Source: CAWJPW01 sp963844845
GTDB lineage: Bacteria > Acidobacteriota > Thermoanaerobaculia > Thermoanaerobaculales > Sulfomarinibacteraceae
Reading direction: 5' to 3'
NCBI GenBank assembly: GCA_963844845.1
Contig: CAWJPW010000003.1
Span: 806,001-870,000, forward strand
DNA: 64,000 bases
The notes under the pieces were generated by a model. The model ran no database searches. It was not told the DNA's origin and saw nothing but the letters and a program-made list of their open reading frames with translations. The translations under genes and the position numbers were made by a program. Positions 8,511 to 17,553 of this stretch are shown here, in pieces; within the stretch, counting starts at the first letter, position 1, and each line of letters begins with the position of its first letter.

Positions 8511-9521
8511 ATGACCACGGCGCGAAGCGACTCGACCGGGACACCCGATACCGGTGGCCGGCGGCTTTGGAGCCCGCTTCGAGGGCTCTCCCCCGAGCGC
8601 CGGTGGCAGCTGCGCGTGGCGGCAGTGCTGGCGGCGGCAGTGGCGTTGCTCCTGTTGCTGCGCGGCTTTTATCAGCGCGAGCTGTACCACCTGACCGGGG
8701 CGGCACAGTGGATGTGGGTGTCCGACGACGTGAGGGAGCGACGGCCGTCGGCGGGGCTGTTCATCCGGACCGTCTGGCTCAACGACCACCCCCAGCGGGC
8801 GGTGGCCAAGGTGTGCGGCGACCAGCAGTACGTGCTCTGGATCAACGGGCAGCCGGCCATGGCGGGGCACAACCGGCCGGGCTTCCATCTCGACGTGGTC
8901 CCGGTGACGGACATCCTCACCGCGGGCGCCAACTCCATCGTCGTCGAGGCGAGGAGCCCGACCTCGGTGGGCGCGGTCCTCTTTGCTCTCGACCTCACGC
9001 CCTCCGCGGAGGGCCGCCGCGCAGGCGACCCGCGGGGCCGCAACGTCGTGGTCTCCGGTCCGGACTGGAAGGTGACCACGCGCTGGCAGCCCGGGGCGTT
9101 CGATGGTGGACCGGTACGTGCGACCCAGCCGTGGATCTGGGGCCGCCCGCCGGACCACCCCTGGGCCTACCCAACGCCGGTGCTGCACGAGCGGCCCCTG
9201 GTCCAGGCGATGGTCAGCGAGCCCGTGCGCCTAGCGGCTTCCGACCTCAGACCCGCTGGCCGAGGGCGGTGGACGCACGCCCTGCCGCCGGGTTTCGGCG
9301 GGCTTCTCTGGCTCGATCTCGCGAAGGGCTCGCCTGCTCCCACGGAGGTGGGAGTCGTCGTCGCGCACGGGGGGCCGGTTCTCCTTCCGGTTGTCGAGCT
9401 GGCGGGTCAGGAGCGCTGGTTGTACCCAGGATGGGTGACGGGCTCACGCGTGGTGGTGGAGGGGACGCAGCCGCCGGCCATGCTCGAGCTGGTGGAGGCC
9501 ATCGACTCGCGCACTCGTTGA
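8511..9521 (+). CDS. membrane-anchored protein with galactose-binding-like fold, unknown function
   Basis: 336 aa. A short cytoplasmic N-terminus and a single helix (LRVAAVLAAAVALLLLLRGF, about residues 35-55) are followed by a long extracytoplasmic part. Residues about 80-160 (FIRTVWLNDHPQRAVAKVC, YVLWINGQPAMAG, TDILTAGANSIVVEAR) resemble the jelly-roll sugar-binding module found next to glycoside hydrolase domains, but no catalytic domain follows. It begins 13 bp after the prenyl synthase and is probably co-transcribed. No specific role is proposed. Confidence 0.7.
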   Translation: MTTARSDSTGTPDTGGRRLWSPLRGLSPERRWQLRVAAVLAAAVALLLLLRGFYQRELYHLTGAAQWMWVSDDVRERRPSAGLFIRTVWLNDHPQRAVAKVCGDQQYVLWINGQPAMAGHNRPGFHLDVVPVTDILTAGANSIVVEARSPTSVGAVLFALDLTPSAEGRRAGDPRGRNVVVSGPDWKVTTRWQPGAFDGGPVRATQPWIWGRPPDHPWAYPTPVLHERPLVQAMVSEPVRLAASDLRPAGRGRWTHALPPGFGGLLWLDLAKGSPAPTEVGVVVAHGGPVLLPVVELAGQERWLYPGWVTGSRVVVEGTQPPAMLELVEAIDSRTR

Positions 9522-9534
9522 GGTGGCGAGGCCA

Positions 9535-9551
9535 CGGGCCCGCCGGGCCCG
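9535..9551 (+). terminator. possible terminator hairpin
   Basis: CGGGCCC-GCC-GGGCCCG forms a 7-bp GC stem 14 nt after the stop of the preceding gene. There is no T-run, so an intrinsic terminator is only possible. The remaining sequence up to 9715 shows nothing else. Confidence 0.35.
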
Positions 9552-9715
9552 GATCTCAGGGTCTCGCGTGGTGCGCCGTGCGCGGTCCGACGGCAGTCTG
9601 GGTGGGTCCGAGCAATAGGAGGAATCGGATCGGGTCTACGCAACGAAGGCGGGATCCTCTCCTCTTTTCTTCTTGAAATTCTCGCTGTGGTCGAGAGGTC
9701 GGCGCAGCGTGGAGC

Positions 9716-10054
9716 TCAGGCAATACCAACGAGCAAGCGATCGAGCGACTTTCTCGCCCGCTGGTGATGCGGGTGGTTGGCGTCGAAGCCGCACAACGTG
9801 ATCACCTTGCGGTAGCTGTGGATGGCAGAGTCCGTGTCGTGTCGGCAATGTTGGGCGATGTGCCCCTTCATCAGCCACGCCTCGGTGTGACGCGGATCGA
9901 GCTCCAGGATGCGATCGAGAAAGATGTCGGCCGAGGCCCAGCGCTCCTCGGCAATAGCGCGGGCGGCGTGACGACGATACACGTGGATTGCCGCCTCGTT
10001 GTTGCCTCCGGAGTCGCGGCTCGGAACCGCTACGGGAATCGCGCATGTTTTCAT
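9716..10054 (-). CDS. small TPR-like protein
   Basis: 112 aa from the ATG at 10054; a longer frame runs up to 10195 but its N-terminus looks random. The central part AAIHVYRRHAARAIAEERWASADIFLDRILELDPRHTEAWLMKGHIAQ is a TPR-type helical repeat, followed by DSAIHSYRKVITLCG and a basic tail. No signal peptide, no SD. A TTGACA (10088-10093, minus strand) lies upstream without a well-spaced -10. Local base composition is less GC-rich than its neighbours. Function unknown. Confidence 0.6.
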   Translation of the reverse strand: MKTCAIPVAVPSRDSGGNNEAAIHVYRRHAARAIAEERWASADIFLDRILELDPRHTEAWLMKGHIAQHCRHDTDSAIHSYRKVITLCGFDANHPHHQRARKSLDRLLVGIA

Positions 10055-10282
10055 GACTGATACTACGATGAATGACGGTTCGAGCGTTGTCAAGTTCCTC
10101 GGTTCCACACCCCGGGCAGGAGCTTCGCTTTTTCTTGGAAATCGTCGCACCTTTGCTCTGCGTGATTGACCCGTGGCAGTGAAGGTCGTGTCCACGAACA
10201 GTTACAGTGACCAGGTTGGGCGAGAGTAGGAGACCATCGGCACCGAAAAGGGGCGTGTAATCGCGCTTCAACTGAGCGGCAT

Positions 10283-12883
10283 TTACGTTGACATCGACTC
10301 CGCCATTCCGTTGGAAGGGGTCGGCACGATGGGGCGCAGGGTCATCCGCTCCCGCGTGACCCGGACGAGGGGGGCCTCCCCCTCGTCCACACCAAGGGCC
10401 GCGAGCAGGTCCTTCACGGTGGGTGTGGGACCTTCCTTGGCACGAAGGTTGAGCTCGATGCGCAGGGAGCTGTCGGGGAGGATCTCCCATAGGCGCACCC
10501 CGTCCTCGACGGCGGCCGGGCAGCTGTCGGGCCAGGGACGGGACCACGGACCCACACGGTAGCGCGCGGCGGCCACCAGCTTGCCCAGCGATGGGGCTCC
10601 CGGCAGCAGCGCGACGGCGTCGTAGAGCTCGACTCCGTCCGGGAGGAGACGGTTGACCGCCTCGAGATGGGTGGGGCGCAGCGGTGCGGTGCAGTCCACG
10701 TCGAAGGCCTCGGCGAGACCTTCCTGGCCCACCGCCAGGGCGCCTCCCATGGACAGGCGGACGTGGGGATTGAAGCCCTCGGTATAGCGCACCGGCAGGT
10801 GAGCCGCCCGCAGAGCCCGCTCCAGGGCGTCCATGAGCAGGCGGTGCGAGAGGAAGCGCGCGTCGCCGTGCTTGCCGAACGTGATGCGATACCGGCGGTA
10901 GACCGGGGGCTGCGTCAGGGCGGGACGGCTTGGCGGTACCCGGGGTTCGGGACGCAGGCGGTAGGCGGCGGCCTTGGGCCGGTCGGCCTCGGGCATGACC
11001 TCGCCGATGAGCGGTAGGCTGCGCTCGGACAGCTGGGTGTCGGCGCCGTCTCCCGGGATGCCACAGTGATAGCAGCGGCCCCAGCGGCAGTCGTCGGTGG
11101 CGTCCTCTCGCAGTGCGCGGCGCATCTCGGCTTTGAGGTAGCCCTTGCGCACGCCGGCGTCGATGACGTCCCAGGGGAGGACCCCGGCGGTCTCGCGGCG
11201 GCCTAGCTCGGTCTCCAGGTCAACGCCGGTGTCGGCCAGGGCCTGGCGCCACGCCTCGAGGTTCAGCTGGTCCGACCAGCCGTCGAACACAGCGCCGAGC
11301 TCGTGGGCGCGCTCCAGGGTGGTCGAGAGACGGCGGTCGCCCCGCGACAGCAGTGCTTCGAGAGCGGCCTCCTCGGGGTCGGCCCAGCTGAGGCGGGCGC
11401 CGCGAATCCGCCGGAAGAGGTCCTTGAGCACGCCGATGCGGCGGCGGAGCTCGCCGATCCCGGCGTATGGCTCCCACTGGAAAGGTGTCCACGACTTGGG
11501 TACGAAGCAGCCCACCGACACTTTCACCTCGACCTTGCGCCCGCGTGCCCGGCGACCGGCGCGCGCCAGGTCGTCGGCAAGCCGGGCGAGCTCGGCGAGG
11601 TCGTCGTCGGTCTCGGTGGGGAGCCCGATCATTGCGTACACCTTGATCAGGTTCCACCCTTTGGCGAAGGCCGCCTCGGCGGCGTGCACCATGTCGGCGT
11701 TGGTGAAGGTCTTGTTGATCACCCGGCGGAGGCGGTCGGAGCCGGTCTCGGGCGCGAACGTGAAACCGCTCTTGCGCACGCTGGAGACGGCCTCGGCCAA
11801 GCCTACCGAGAAGGCGTCGGCGCGCAGGCTCGGGAGGTTGATGGACACGCGCTCGTGCGCGAGGCGCTCCGCGAGATTGTAGACGAGGGGCTCGACCTGG
11901 GAGTAGTCGGCGGTGGAGAGCGACAGGAGCCCCACCTCCTCGAAGCCGTACTCCTCGGCCTGGCGCTGGAGCCGATCGGCCACGGTGGCGGCGTCGTGCT
12001 CCCTCACCGGGCGGTACCAGTAGCCCGCCTGGCAGAAGCGGCAGCCCTGAGTGCAGCCGCGCATGATCTCCATGCCAAGGCGTTCCTGGATGACCTCGGC
12101 GAAGGGCACGATGGGCGTCGACGGCTGGTCGGCCGGGTCGAGGGTGTCCACCCAGGTGCGCTGCACCGGGAGCGGCACCGCCTCGTCGCTGCCTTCCCAA
12201 CGTGCCGCGCTCTCGCCGACGGCGGGATGCCAGCGGTACAGGCTCGGCACGTACACGCCGCGGATCGCGGCCAGCCGACGCAGCATCTCGAGGCGCGACG
12301 ACCCGGCGGCGCGAGCGTCCCGGATGACGTCGAGCATGTCGTCGAGGGCGGCCTCGGCGTCTCCGATGAGGATGGCGTCGAAGAAGTCAGCCACCGGCTC
12401 TGGGTTCGCGGTGCACGGGCCGCCGCCCAGTACCACCGGCTCTTCCTCGCCGCGCTGTGCCGCTCGGCGAGTGATGCCGGCGAGGTCGAGCAGATAGGGG
12501 ACGTTGATGTAGTTGAGCTCGGTCTGCAGGGTGATGCCCACCACGTCGAACTCGCACACCGGGTGGTAGGACTCCAGCCCATACAGGGGGATTGCGCTGA
12601 CGCGCATGGCCTCGGCCATGTCGGGCCAGGGGGCGTAGCTGCGCTCGGCGAGGGCGTCAAGTCGCCGGTTCACCATGTGGTAGAGGATGCGCGAGCCTTG
12701 GTGGGACATGCCGATCTCGTAGGCGTCAGGGAAGGCCAGGGCCACGTGCAGCGGCACCGAGTCCCACGGCTTGCGCACGAGGTTGCGCTCGATCCCGAGA
12801 TAGCGGGACGGCTTGCGCACCAAGGGGAGCACCTGGTCCAGTCTGGCCCGGAGCTCCTCCGGGGTGTGCGGCGGGCAGGGCAT
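10283..12883 (-). CDS. fused radical SAM protein, TIGR03960 plus TIGR03936/DUF2344
   Basis: 866 aa. Residues about 1-620 form a B12-binding-like N-terminus and radical SAM core with the cluster motif RGCTQGCRFCQAGYWYRP (CxxxCxxC) and the SPASM-like Cys segment CRWGRCYHCGIP. From about residue 665 there is a DUF2344 domain (YRRYRITFGKHGDARFLSHRL, VRYTEGFNPHVRLSMGGALAVG). In many bacteria the two parts are separate adjacent genes; here they are fused. The family is often linked with RNase G and ribosome genes, but its reaction is not established. It has a leader with SD GCGGAGG. Confidence 0.93.
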   Translation of the reverse strand: MPCPPHTPEELRARLDQVLPLVRKPSRYLGIERNLVRKPWDSVPLHVALAFPDAYEIGMSHQGSRILYHMVNRRLDALAERSYAPWPDMAEAMRVSAIPLYGLESYHPVCEFDVVGITLQTELNYINVPYLLDLAGITRRAAQRGEEEPVVLGGGPCTANPEPVADFFDAILIGDAEAALDDMLDVIRDARAAGSSRLEMLRRLAAIRGVYVPSLYRWHPAVGESAARWEGSDEAVPLPVQRTWVDTLDPADQPSTPIVPFAEVIQERLGMEIMRGCTQGCRFCQAGYWYRPVREHDAATVADRLQRQAEEYGFEEVGLLSLSTADYSQVEPLVYNLAERLAHERVSINLPSLRADAFSVGLAEAVSSVRKSGFTFAPETGSDRLRRVINKTFTNADMVHAAEAAFAKGWNLIKVYAMIGLPTETDDDLAELARLADDLARAGRRARGRKVEVKVSVGCFVPKSWTPFQWEPYAGIGELRRRIGVLKDLFRRIRGARLSWADPEEAALEALLSRGDRRLSTTLERAHELGAVFDGWSDQLNLEAWRQALADTGVDLETELGRRETAGVLPWDVIDAGVRKGYLKAEMRRALREDATDDCRWGRCYHCGIPGDGADTQLSERSLPLIGEVMPEADRPKAAAYRLRPEPRVPPSRPALTQPPVYRRYRITFGKHGDARFLSHRLLMDALERALRAAHLPVRYTEGFNPHVRLSMGGALAVGQEGLAEAFDVDCTAPLRPTHLEAVNRLLPDGVELYDAVALLPGAPSLGKLVAAARYRVGPWSRPWPDSCPAAVEDGVRLWEILPDSSLRIELNLRAKEGPTPTVKDLLAALGVDEGEAPLVRVTRERMTLRPIVPTPSNGMAESMST

Positions 12884-12921
12884 ATGCGTCCTCCGCGAGG
12901 CGGTGGCCTCTGGAAGGTGTG

Positions 12922-12950
12922 ATTCTACCCGCCCCCGGCTGGTGATGCAA
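12922..12950 (-). promoter_or_regulatory. promoter of the radical SAM gene
   Basis: On the minus strand TTGCAT (12945-12950) and TAGAAT (12922-12927) are spaced 17 bp, a good sigma-70-type pair. The -10 box lies about 38 nt upstream of the ATG at 12883, leaving a leader of roughly 30 nt, and a GGAGG precedes the ATG. Confidence 0.55.
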
Positions 12951-13020
12951 AGATCCGGAGAGTCAGGAGTTCGACGTCAGCAGACTGGGACGTCGGCCAG
13001 TCGTGCGAGGACGGCTGGTG

Positions 13021-13026
13021 TACACT
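13021..13026 (+). promoter_or_regulatory. candidate leaderless -10 box (TACACT) of fmt
   Basis: TACACT ends 7 nt before the fmt ATG at 13034, placing the predicted start of transcription at the start codon. No convincing -35 box and no SD are visible. Confidence 0.5.
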
Positions 13027-13033
13027 CTCGAAC

Positions 13034-13972
13034 ATGAGAGTCGTTTTCTTTGGAACCCCCGAGTTCGCCCTGCCGTCGCTCGAGCACATCCTGGCGAGCC
13101 GGCACGAGGTGGCGCTGGTGGTGTCGAAGCCGGACCGGCCGGCGGGTCGGCACCAGGTGCTCGTCACCCCCCCGGTGGTGGAGCTGGCGCTTCAGCACGG
13201 TGTCGAGACCGTGCAGGTCAAGAACCTCAAGGGGCAGCAGTTCGAGGAGACCCTTCAGGGCAGCTGCGCAGACGCGGGAGTCGTGGTGGCCTACGGTAGG
13301 CTGATCCCCACCAACCTGCTCGGAATCCCCAGGTTGGGCATGGTCAACCTCCACCCCAGCCTGCTGCCCCGCCATCGCGGTCCCTCGCCCATCCAGTGGG
13401 CCCTGGTGAGTGGTGACCGCACCACTGGCGTGTCCAGCATGCTTCTCGATGAGGGCATGGATACCGGTCCAGTCCTACTGCAACGGCGGGTGGAGATTGA
13501 GCCCCGGGAGACCGCCGAGCAGCTTTCGGCACGTCTCGCGGTGGTGGGCGCCGAGGTCCTGGTGGAGACCCTGGACCGGCTCGAGGAGGGGACGATCGAG
13601 GCGCGACCGCAGGGGGAGCAGGCCGGGAACGTCACGCCGATGATCCGGCGCAACTTCGGCAAGGTGGACTGGGACATGCCGGCGCGCCAGCTGGTCAACC
13701 GGTTGCGCGGCTTCACCCCGTGGCCGGGGCTCTACACCAAGTTCCGCGGCGGTCGCCTGAAGATCCACGGCTTGACCGAGGTGGTGCCCCCGCCGTCGGG
13801 TCCCGAGGACCCAGGCACGGTGCTCGCGGCCGATACCAGCGGCATCATGGTGCGCTGCGGCCGCTACTCCGCCGCGCTCATCACCGAGTTGCAGCGGGAG
13901 GGCGGGCGACGCATGCCCGCAGATGCCTTCCTCATCGGCGAGCGGGTGGCGCGCGGTGAGCGTTTCGGCTGA
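13034..13972 (+). CDS. fmt: methionyl-tRNA formyltransferase
   Basis: Formylates initiator Met-tRNA with 10-formyl-THF. 312 aa, normal length. It starts MRVVFFGTPEFALPSLEHIL; the catalytic core reads VAYGRLIP...GMVNLHPSLLPRHRGPSPIQWAL, followed by the D of LLDEGMDTGPVL. A C-terminal OB-type domain begins near residue 205 (KVDWDMPARQLVNRLRGFTPWPG). It overlaps rsmB by 17 nt, the familiar fmt-rsmB pairing. Confidence 0.97.
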   Translation: MRVVFFGTPEFALPSLEHILASRHEVALVVSKPDRPAGRHQVLVTPPVVELALQHGVETVQVKNLKGQQFEETLQGSCADAGVVVAYGRLIPTNLLGIPRLGMVNLHPSLLPRHRGPSPIQWALVSGDRTTGVSSMLLDEGMDTGPVLLQRRVEIEPRETAEQLSARLAVVGAEVLVETLDRLEEGTIEARPQGEQAGNVTPMIRRNFGKVDWDMPARQLVNRLRGFTPWPGLYTKFRGGRLKIHGLTEVVPPPSGPEDPGTVLAADTSGIMVRCGRYSAALITELQREGGRRMPADAFLIGERVARGERFG

Positions 13973-15224
13973 GCGGCTGACCTCCGCGTCGCTCCTCCTC
14001 CGGGTGGACGGCGGCGCCTTTGCGTCCCGCCTGCTCGGCGGCTGCTCGTCGCCGGGTGTCCGCGCACGTGTGCTGGGAACCGTGCGCTGGCAAGGGGAGC
14101 TCGACACCGTCCTCGGCCATTGCAGCCGGCGGCCGCTGGACCGGCTCGACTCCGAGGTACGCGTCGTGATGCGTCTCGGCCTGTTCGAGGCTCTACATCT
14201 CGGGGTGCCGCCGCCGGTGGCGACCGATGCCGCCGCCCACCTGGTCCGTCGCCTCGGCAAGGGCTCGGCGGCGGCCATGGTGAACGCCGTTTTGCGGAGG
14301 GCGGTGCGCGAGGCTGGGTCGATCCTGGCCGGTGCTCCCTCCCACGTCCGTTTGTCGCACCCGCAATGGCTCGCCGAGCGCTGGGTGAGCCACTTCGGCA
14401 GCGCGGCCGCCCTCACGGCGATGCAGGCCGGCCAGCTTCCGGCGCCCCTGTGGGCCTGGTTCCTGGGGCCCGATGCCCGCGCGCGCCTGGAGGGCCAAGG
14501 TGTGGCCCTGACCCCGCATCCGTGGTGCCCGGACTGCTTCGCCGCCCCGGAGGCGGCCGGAGCCCTGGCGGCGGCCGTGGGCGCGGGCGAGGCCTACGCC
14601 CAGGACCCGTCGTCGCAGCTGGTGGCGCGCGTCGTGGCTGGGATGGCCCCGGCCTCGGGGCGGCTGGCCGAACTCTGCGCGGCGCCGGGCGGCAAGACGG
14701 CGCTGATGGCACGTCTGGGGAGCTGGCGCCGGGTGGCGGCGGTGGAGCTGCAGCCGAGACGAGCGCGCCTCCTCGGAAAGCTCGTCGCGCGCCACGCACC
14801 TGCCGTCCGGGTCGTCATAGGCGACGGCGCGGCGCCGCCCTTGGCGCCGGCGGGCTGGGACGCCGTGCTCCTGGACGCGCCCTGCTCGGGGACCGGCACC
14901 CTGCGCCGGCATCCTGAGCTGCGATGGCGCCTCAGCGAGGGCGTCCTGGCGCAGCTCGCAGCGGAGCAGGCCCGGCTGCTCGGCGGGGCCGCCGGCCTGG
15001 TGGCTCCGGGAGGCGTCCTCGTCTACGCCACCTGTTCGGTGGAGCCGGAGGAGAACGAGGCGCTCCTTGTCGAGCCGCCGCGCGGCTTCCGTCTCGAGGA
15101 TCCGCGGCCGGTGCTGCCGAAGGGGACCCCGGTGCGCCGCACCTCGGCCTGGGGGGTGCGCCTGCTGCCGGGCGAGGATCACGACGGCTTCACGATCCAC
15201 GCACTTCGGAGGGTGGCGGGCTAG
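13956..15224 (+). CDS. rsmB: 16S rRNA (cytosine-967-C5)-methyltransferase
   Basis: SAM-dependent m5C methyltransferase, 422 aa from a GTG at 13956 that overlaps fmt; an ATG 11 codons upstream gives a poorer N-terminus. The N-terminal NusB-like helical domain includes LDTVLGHCSRRPLDRLDSEV and MVNAVLRRAVREAG. The C-terminal Rossmann domain has AYAQDPSSQLVARV, LCAAPGGKTALMARL, the motif IV cysteine in LDAPCSGTGTLRRHPELRW, and the catalytic Cys in VYATCSVEPEENE. The TAG stop sits in a CTAGCTAG palindrome. Confidence 0.95.
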   Translation: MSVSAERLTSASLLLRVDGGAFASRLLGGCSSPGVRARVLGTVRWQGELDTVLGHCSRRPLDRLDSEVRVVMRLGLFEALHLGVPPPVATDAAAHLVRRLGKGSAAAMVNAVLRRAVREAGSILAGAPSHVRLSHPQWLAERWVSHFGSAAALTAMQAGQLPAPLWAWFLGPDARARLEGQGVALTPHPWCPDCFAAPEAAGALAAAVGAGEAYAQDPSSQLVARVVAGMAPASGRLAELCAAPGGKTALMARLGSWRRVAAVELQPRRARLLGKLVARHAPAVRVVIGDGAAPPLAPAGWDAVLLDAPCSGTGTLRRHPELRWRLSEGVLAQLAAEQARLLGGAAGLVAPGGVLVYATCSVEPEENEALLVEPPRGFRLEDPRPVLPKGTPVRRTSAWGVRLLPGEDHDGFTIHALRRVAG

Positions 15225-15244
15225 CTAGCCCGGAGACGCTCCGG
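15217..15244 (+). repeat. 16-bp palindrome on the rsmB stop codon plus hairpin
   Basis: CGGGCTAGCTAGCCCG (15217-15232) is a perfect palindrome containing the rsmB TAG. It overlaps a hairpin CCGGAG-ACG-CTCCGG (15230-15244). Each half equals the outer 8 bases of the family A terminal repeat (CTAGCCCG), so this could be a relic of such an element or a simple terminator structure. Confidence 0.45.
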
Positions 15245-15410
15245 CCCCGGTTCCGGCGCCTGCGACGAGGGCGGAGTGCGATACTCCCCATCCCCGCAGG
15301 CGGAGCGCCTGACGCGCTCTCAGGACGACCCCGCTCGGTGGGCGACCCTCCATGTGAGCAACGGAGAGCGTCCCGATCACCTCGAGGCTCCTTCACTCCC
15401 GGAGAATCGG

Positions 15411-15416
15411 TACAAT
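15411..15416 (+). promoter_or_regulatory. candidate leaderless -10 box (TACAAT)
   Basis: TACAAT ends 7 nt before the GTG start at 15424, so transcription is predicted to begin at about the start codon. The rest of the 15245-15410 spacer shows no other feature. Confidence 0.5.
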
Positions 15417-15423
15417 CGCCGCA

Positions 15424-17553
15424 GTGAGGCGTCCCTTCATTCTCGCGGTTGGCGTGCTGGCGTGGCTGGGGTCGGGCCTTACTCTGCCGCTCCATGGAGC
15501 GCCGGCGGCGGGCGACGTCGAGCCGGGCCGGGTGGTGGTGTTGGGCTTCGGCGGGGCCGACGCGCGGCTGGTGGAGCAGTGGATGGCCGAGGGCGACCTG
15601 CCGCATCTGGCGGGACTCGCCAACGCCGGCGGCTACGCTCGCCTGACACCCACCCTGCCGGCCCAGGACGAGGCATCCTGGGCCGCCTTCGCCACCGGGC
15701 GCGACCCCGGCGACAGCGGCCTGTTCGACGTGGTGGCCCGCGATCCGGCCAGCTACCAGATTCGCCAGGAATCGGTGGACCGGAGTCTGCGTCCGTTCCT
15801 GTGGGGTGATCGCAACGGTGCGGTGGTGCTCGGGATCGGCGCGCTGGGCGGATGGCTGCTCGGCTTCGTCGTGGCGCGGGTGCTGCGCCGCCGCGGAGCC
15901 TGGCTGGTGGGGCTGGCTCCGGCCATGCTGCTCGGCACGGTGGGCTGGTGGGCCGGGACGCACTGGCTTCCCAATCAGGTGAGCGAGGTGACGAGCCGAC
16001 GACGCGGCACGCCGTTCTGGGAGGTGGCGGGTGACGCGGGGATCGCCGCGGTGGTGGCGAGGCTGCCGGCCTGCTACCCGCCGCGTCCCTGGCCGGGCGG
16101 CCGGCTGCTCGCCGGGCTCGGAGTGCCAGACGCCCGCGACACCGTGGGCACACCAACCCTGTACACCATGGATCCTCAGCCGCTGGCCGGCGGTGACCTG
16201 TTCCCGGTGGAGGTCATCGCCCTCGACCCGGGCGCCAAACGGATCGCGACGCTGGTGCCGGGACCTCCCGATCCCCTGGACCCGGGCGCCGGGCGGGTCG
16301 ATGCGCCGCTTGTCCTCGAGGTGTCCGCCGATGCCGTGACCCTCGATCTCGGAGGCCGGCCGGTGAGCCTCGGGCCTGGCGACTGGAGCCCGTGGCTGCC
16401 GGTCGACTTCGCCGCCAGCCCAGTGTTCACGGTGCACGCCCTGGCACGCTTCCGTCTGCTTGGGATGGAGCCGCTGGAGCTTTACCTGGAGCCTCTCCAG
16501 CTGGATCCGTCGTATGGGTCCCCGAGCATACTGCTCTCGTCGCCGCAGGATTTTGCGGCGGAGCTGGCCGCGGCGGTGGGGCCATTCAAGACGGCGGGCT
16601 GGGCCGTGGACACCTGGGGTGTCGCTGCGGGCGCCGTGAGCGAGGATGTCTTCCTCGAGGATCTTGTTGCCACCAGCGCCTCCTTCCGCCGACTGCTGGC
16701 CGGGTTTCTCGCCGGCGACGACCAGCTGCTGGTGCAGTACTTCGAGTTCCCCGACCGGGCCGGGCACATCTTCGGAGCGATGCCGCCGACGCCGGCCCCG
16801 GTAGCCGCGGCGAACGCCGATGCCGGGAGCGGCGAGCGACTGCTCGGCGTCTACCGGACCATGGACGACGTGGTCGGCCAGGTCCTCGCGAGCCTCGCTC
16901 CGGACGATGTCCTCCTGGTGCTCTCGGACCACGGCATGACGCCGTTTCGCCGGTCCTTCGACCTCAATGCATGGTTGCGTGACGCGGGCTACCTCGCGGC
17001 AGCACCGGCGAAGGCCTCGTCCAAGCCATGGGTGGGGGTCGACTGGGAGCACACACGCGCCTACGCGGTGGGCTTCGGTGGCCTCTACCTGAACCTGCGT
17101 GGCCGGGAGGGGCGGGGCATTGTGGCGCCGGGCGAGGAGTACGAGTCGCTGCGCCGCCAGCTTGCCCGGAGCCTCGAGGCGATGGAGGACCCGGACACCG
17201 GAGAGCATCCGGTGGCGCGCGTCGTCACCCGCGAGGAGGTATGGGGCAGCTTCGACGCGGTTGAGGCGCCGGACCTGGTGGTGACCACGCGCCCGGGCTA
17301 CCGCCTTGCCTGGGCGCAGCTGGCGGGTGAGGTGCAGGGACCTGTGCTGGCAGACAACACCCTGGCGTGGCGGGGCGATCACGCGAGCGCCGATCCCGAG
17401 AGCGTCCCCGGGGTGTTGTTCGCCAACCGCCCCCTGGATCAGCAACGAGTGCGAATGCTCGACGTGTACCCCACGATCCTCGGCCTGCTCGGACTGACAC
17501 CGCCGGAGACGGGCAGGGGCGTCGCGTTCATGCGCCGGGACGAGCGCCGTTGA
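15424..17553 (+). CDS. secreted alkaline-phosphatase-superfamily phosphodiesterase/pyrophosphatase
   Basis: 709 aa, GTG start. An N-terminal signal peptide (FILAVGVLAWLGSGLTLPLHGA) is followed by a type I phosphodiesterase/nucleotide pyrophosphatase fold. Features: VVVLGFGGADARLVEQWMA, the nucleophile region PAQDEASWAAFATGRDPG, GTPFWEVAGDAGIAAVVARLPACYPP, and metal-site motifs YFEFPDRAGHIF and LVLSDHGMTPF. Residues about 136-180 form two hydrophobic segments inserted early in the domain, which is unusual and may make it membrane-bound. It overlaps the next gene at TTGA. Substrate unknown. Confidence 0.85.
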   Translation: MRRPFILAVGVLAWLGSGLTLPLHGAPAAGDVEPGRVVVLGFGGADARLVEQWMAEGDLPHLAGLANAGGYARLTPTLPAQDEASWAAFATGRDPGDSGLFDVVARDPASYQIRQESVDRSLRPFLWGDRNGAVVLGIGALGGWLLGFVVARVLRRRGAWLVGLAPAMLLGTVGWWAGTHWLPNQVSEVTSRRRGTPFWEVAGDAGIAAVVARLPACYPPRPWPGGRLLAGLGVPDARDTVGTPTLYTMDPQPLAGGDLFPVEVIALDPGAKRIATLVPGPPDPLDPGAGRVDAPLVLEVSADAVTLDLGGRPVSLGPGDWSPWLPVDFAASPVFTVHALARFRLLGMEPLELYLEPLQLDPSYGSPSILLSSPQDFAAELAAAVGPFKTAGWAVDTWGVAAGAVSEDVFLEDLVATSASFRRLLAGFLAGDDQLLVQYFEFPDRAGHIFGAMPPTPAPVAAANADAGSGERLLGVYRTMDDVVGQVLASLAPDDVLLVLSDHGMTPFRRSFDLNAWLRDAGYLAAAPAKASSKPWVGVDWEHTRAYAVGFGGLYLNLRGREGRGIVAPGEEYESLRRQLARSLEAMEDPDTGEHPVARVVTREEVWGSFDAVEAPDLVVTTRPGYRLAWAQLAGEVQGPVLADNTLAWRGDHASADPESVPGVLFANRPLDQQRVRMLDVYPTILGLLGLTPPETGRGVAFMRRDERR

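Noticed and set aside
11303..12922. Open reading frame of 539 codons on the plus strand
   Set aside because: Exact antisense of the radical SAM gene; no recognisable domain.
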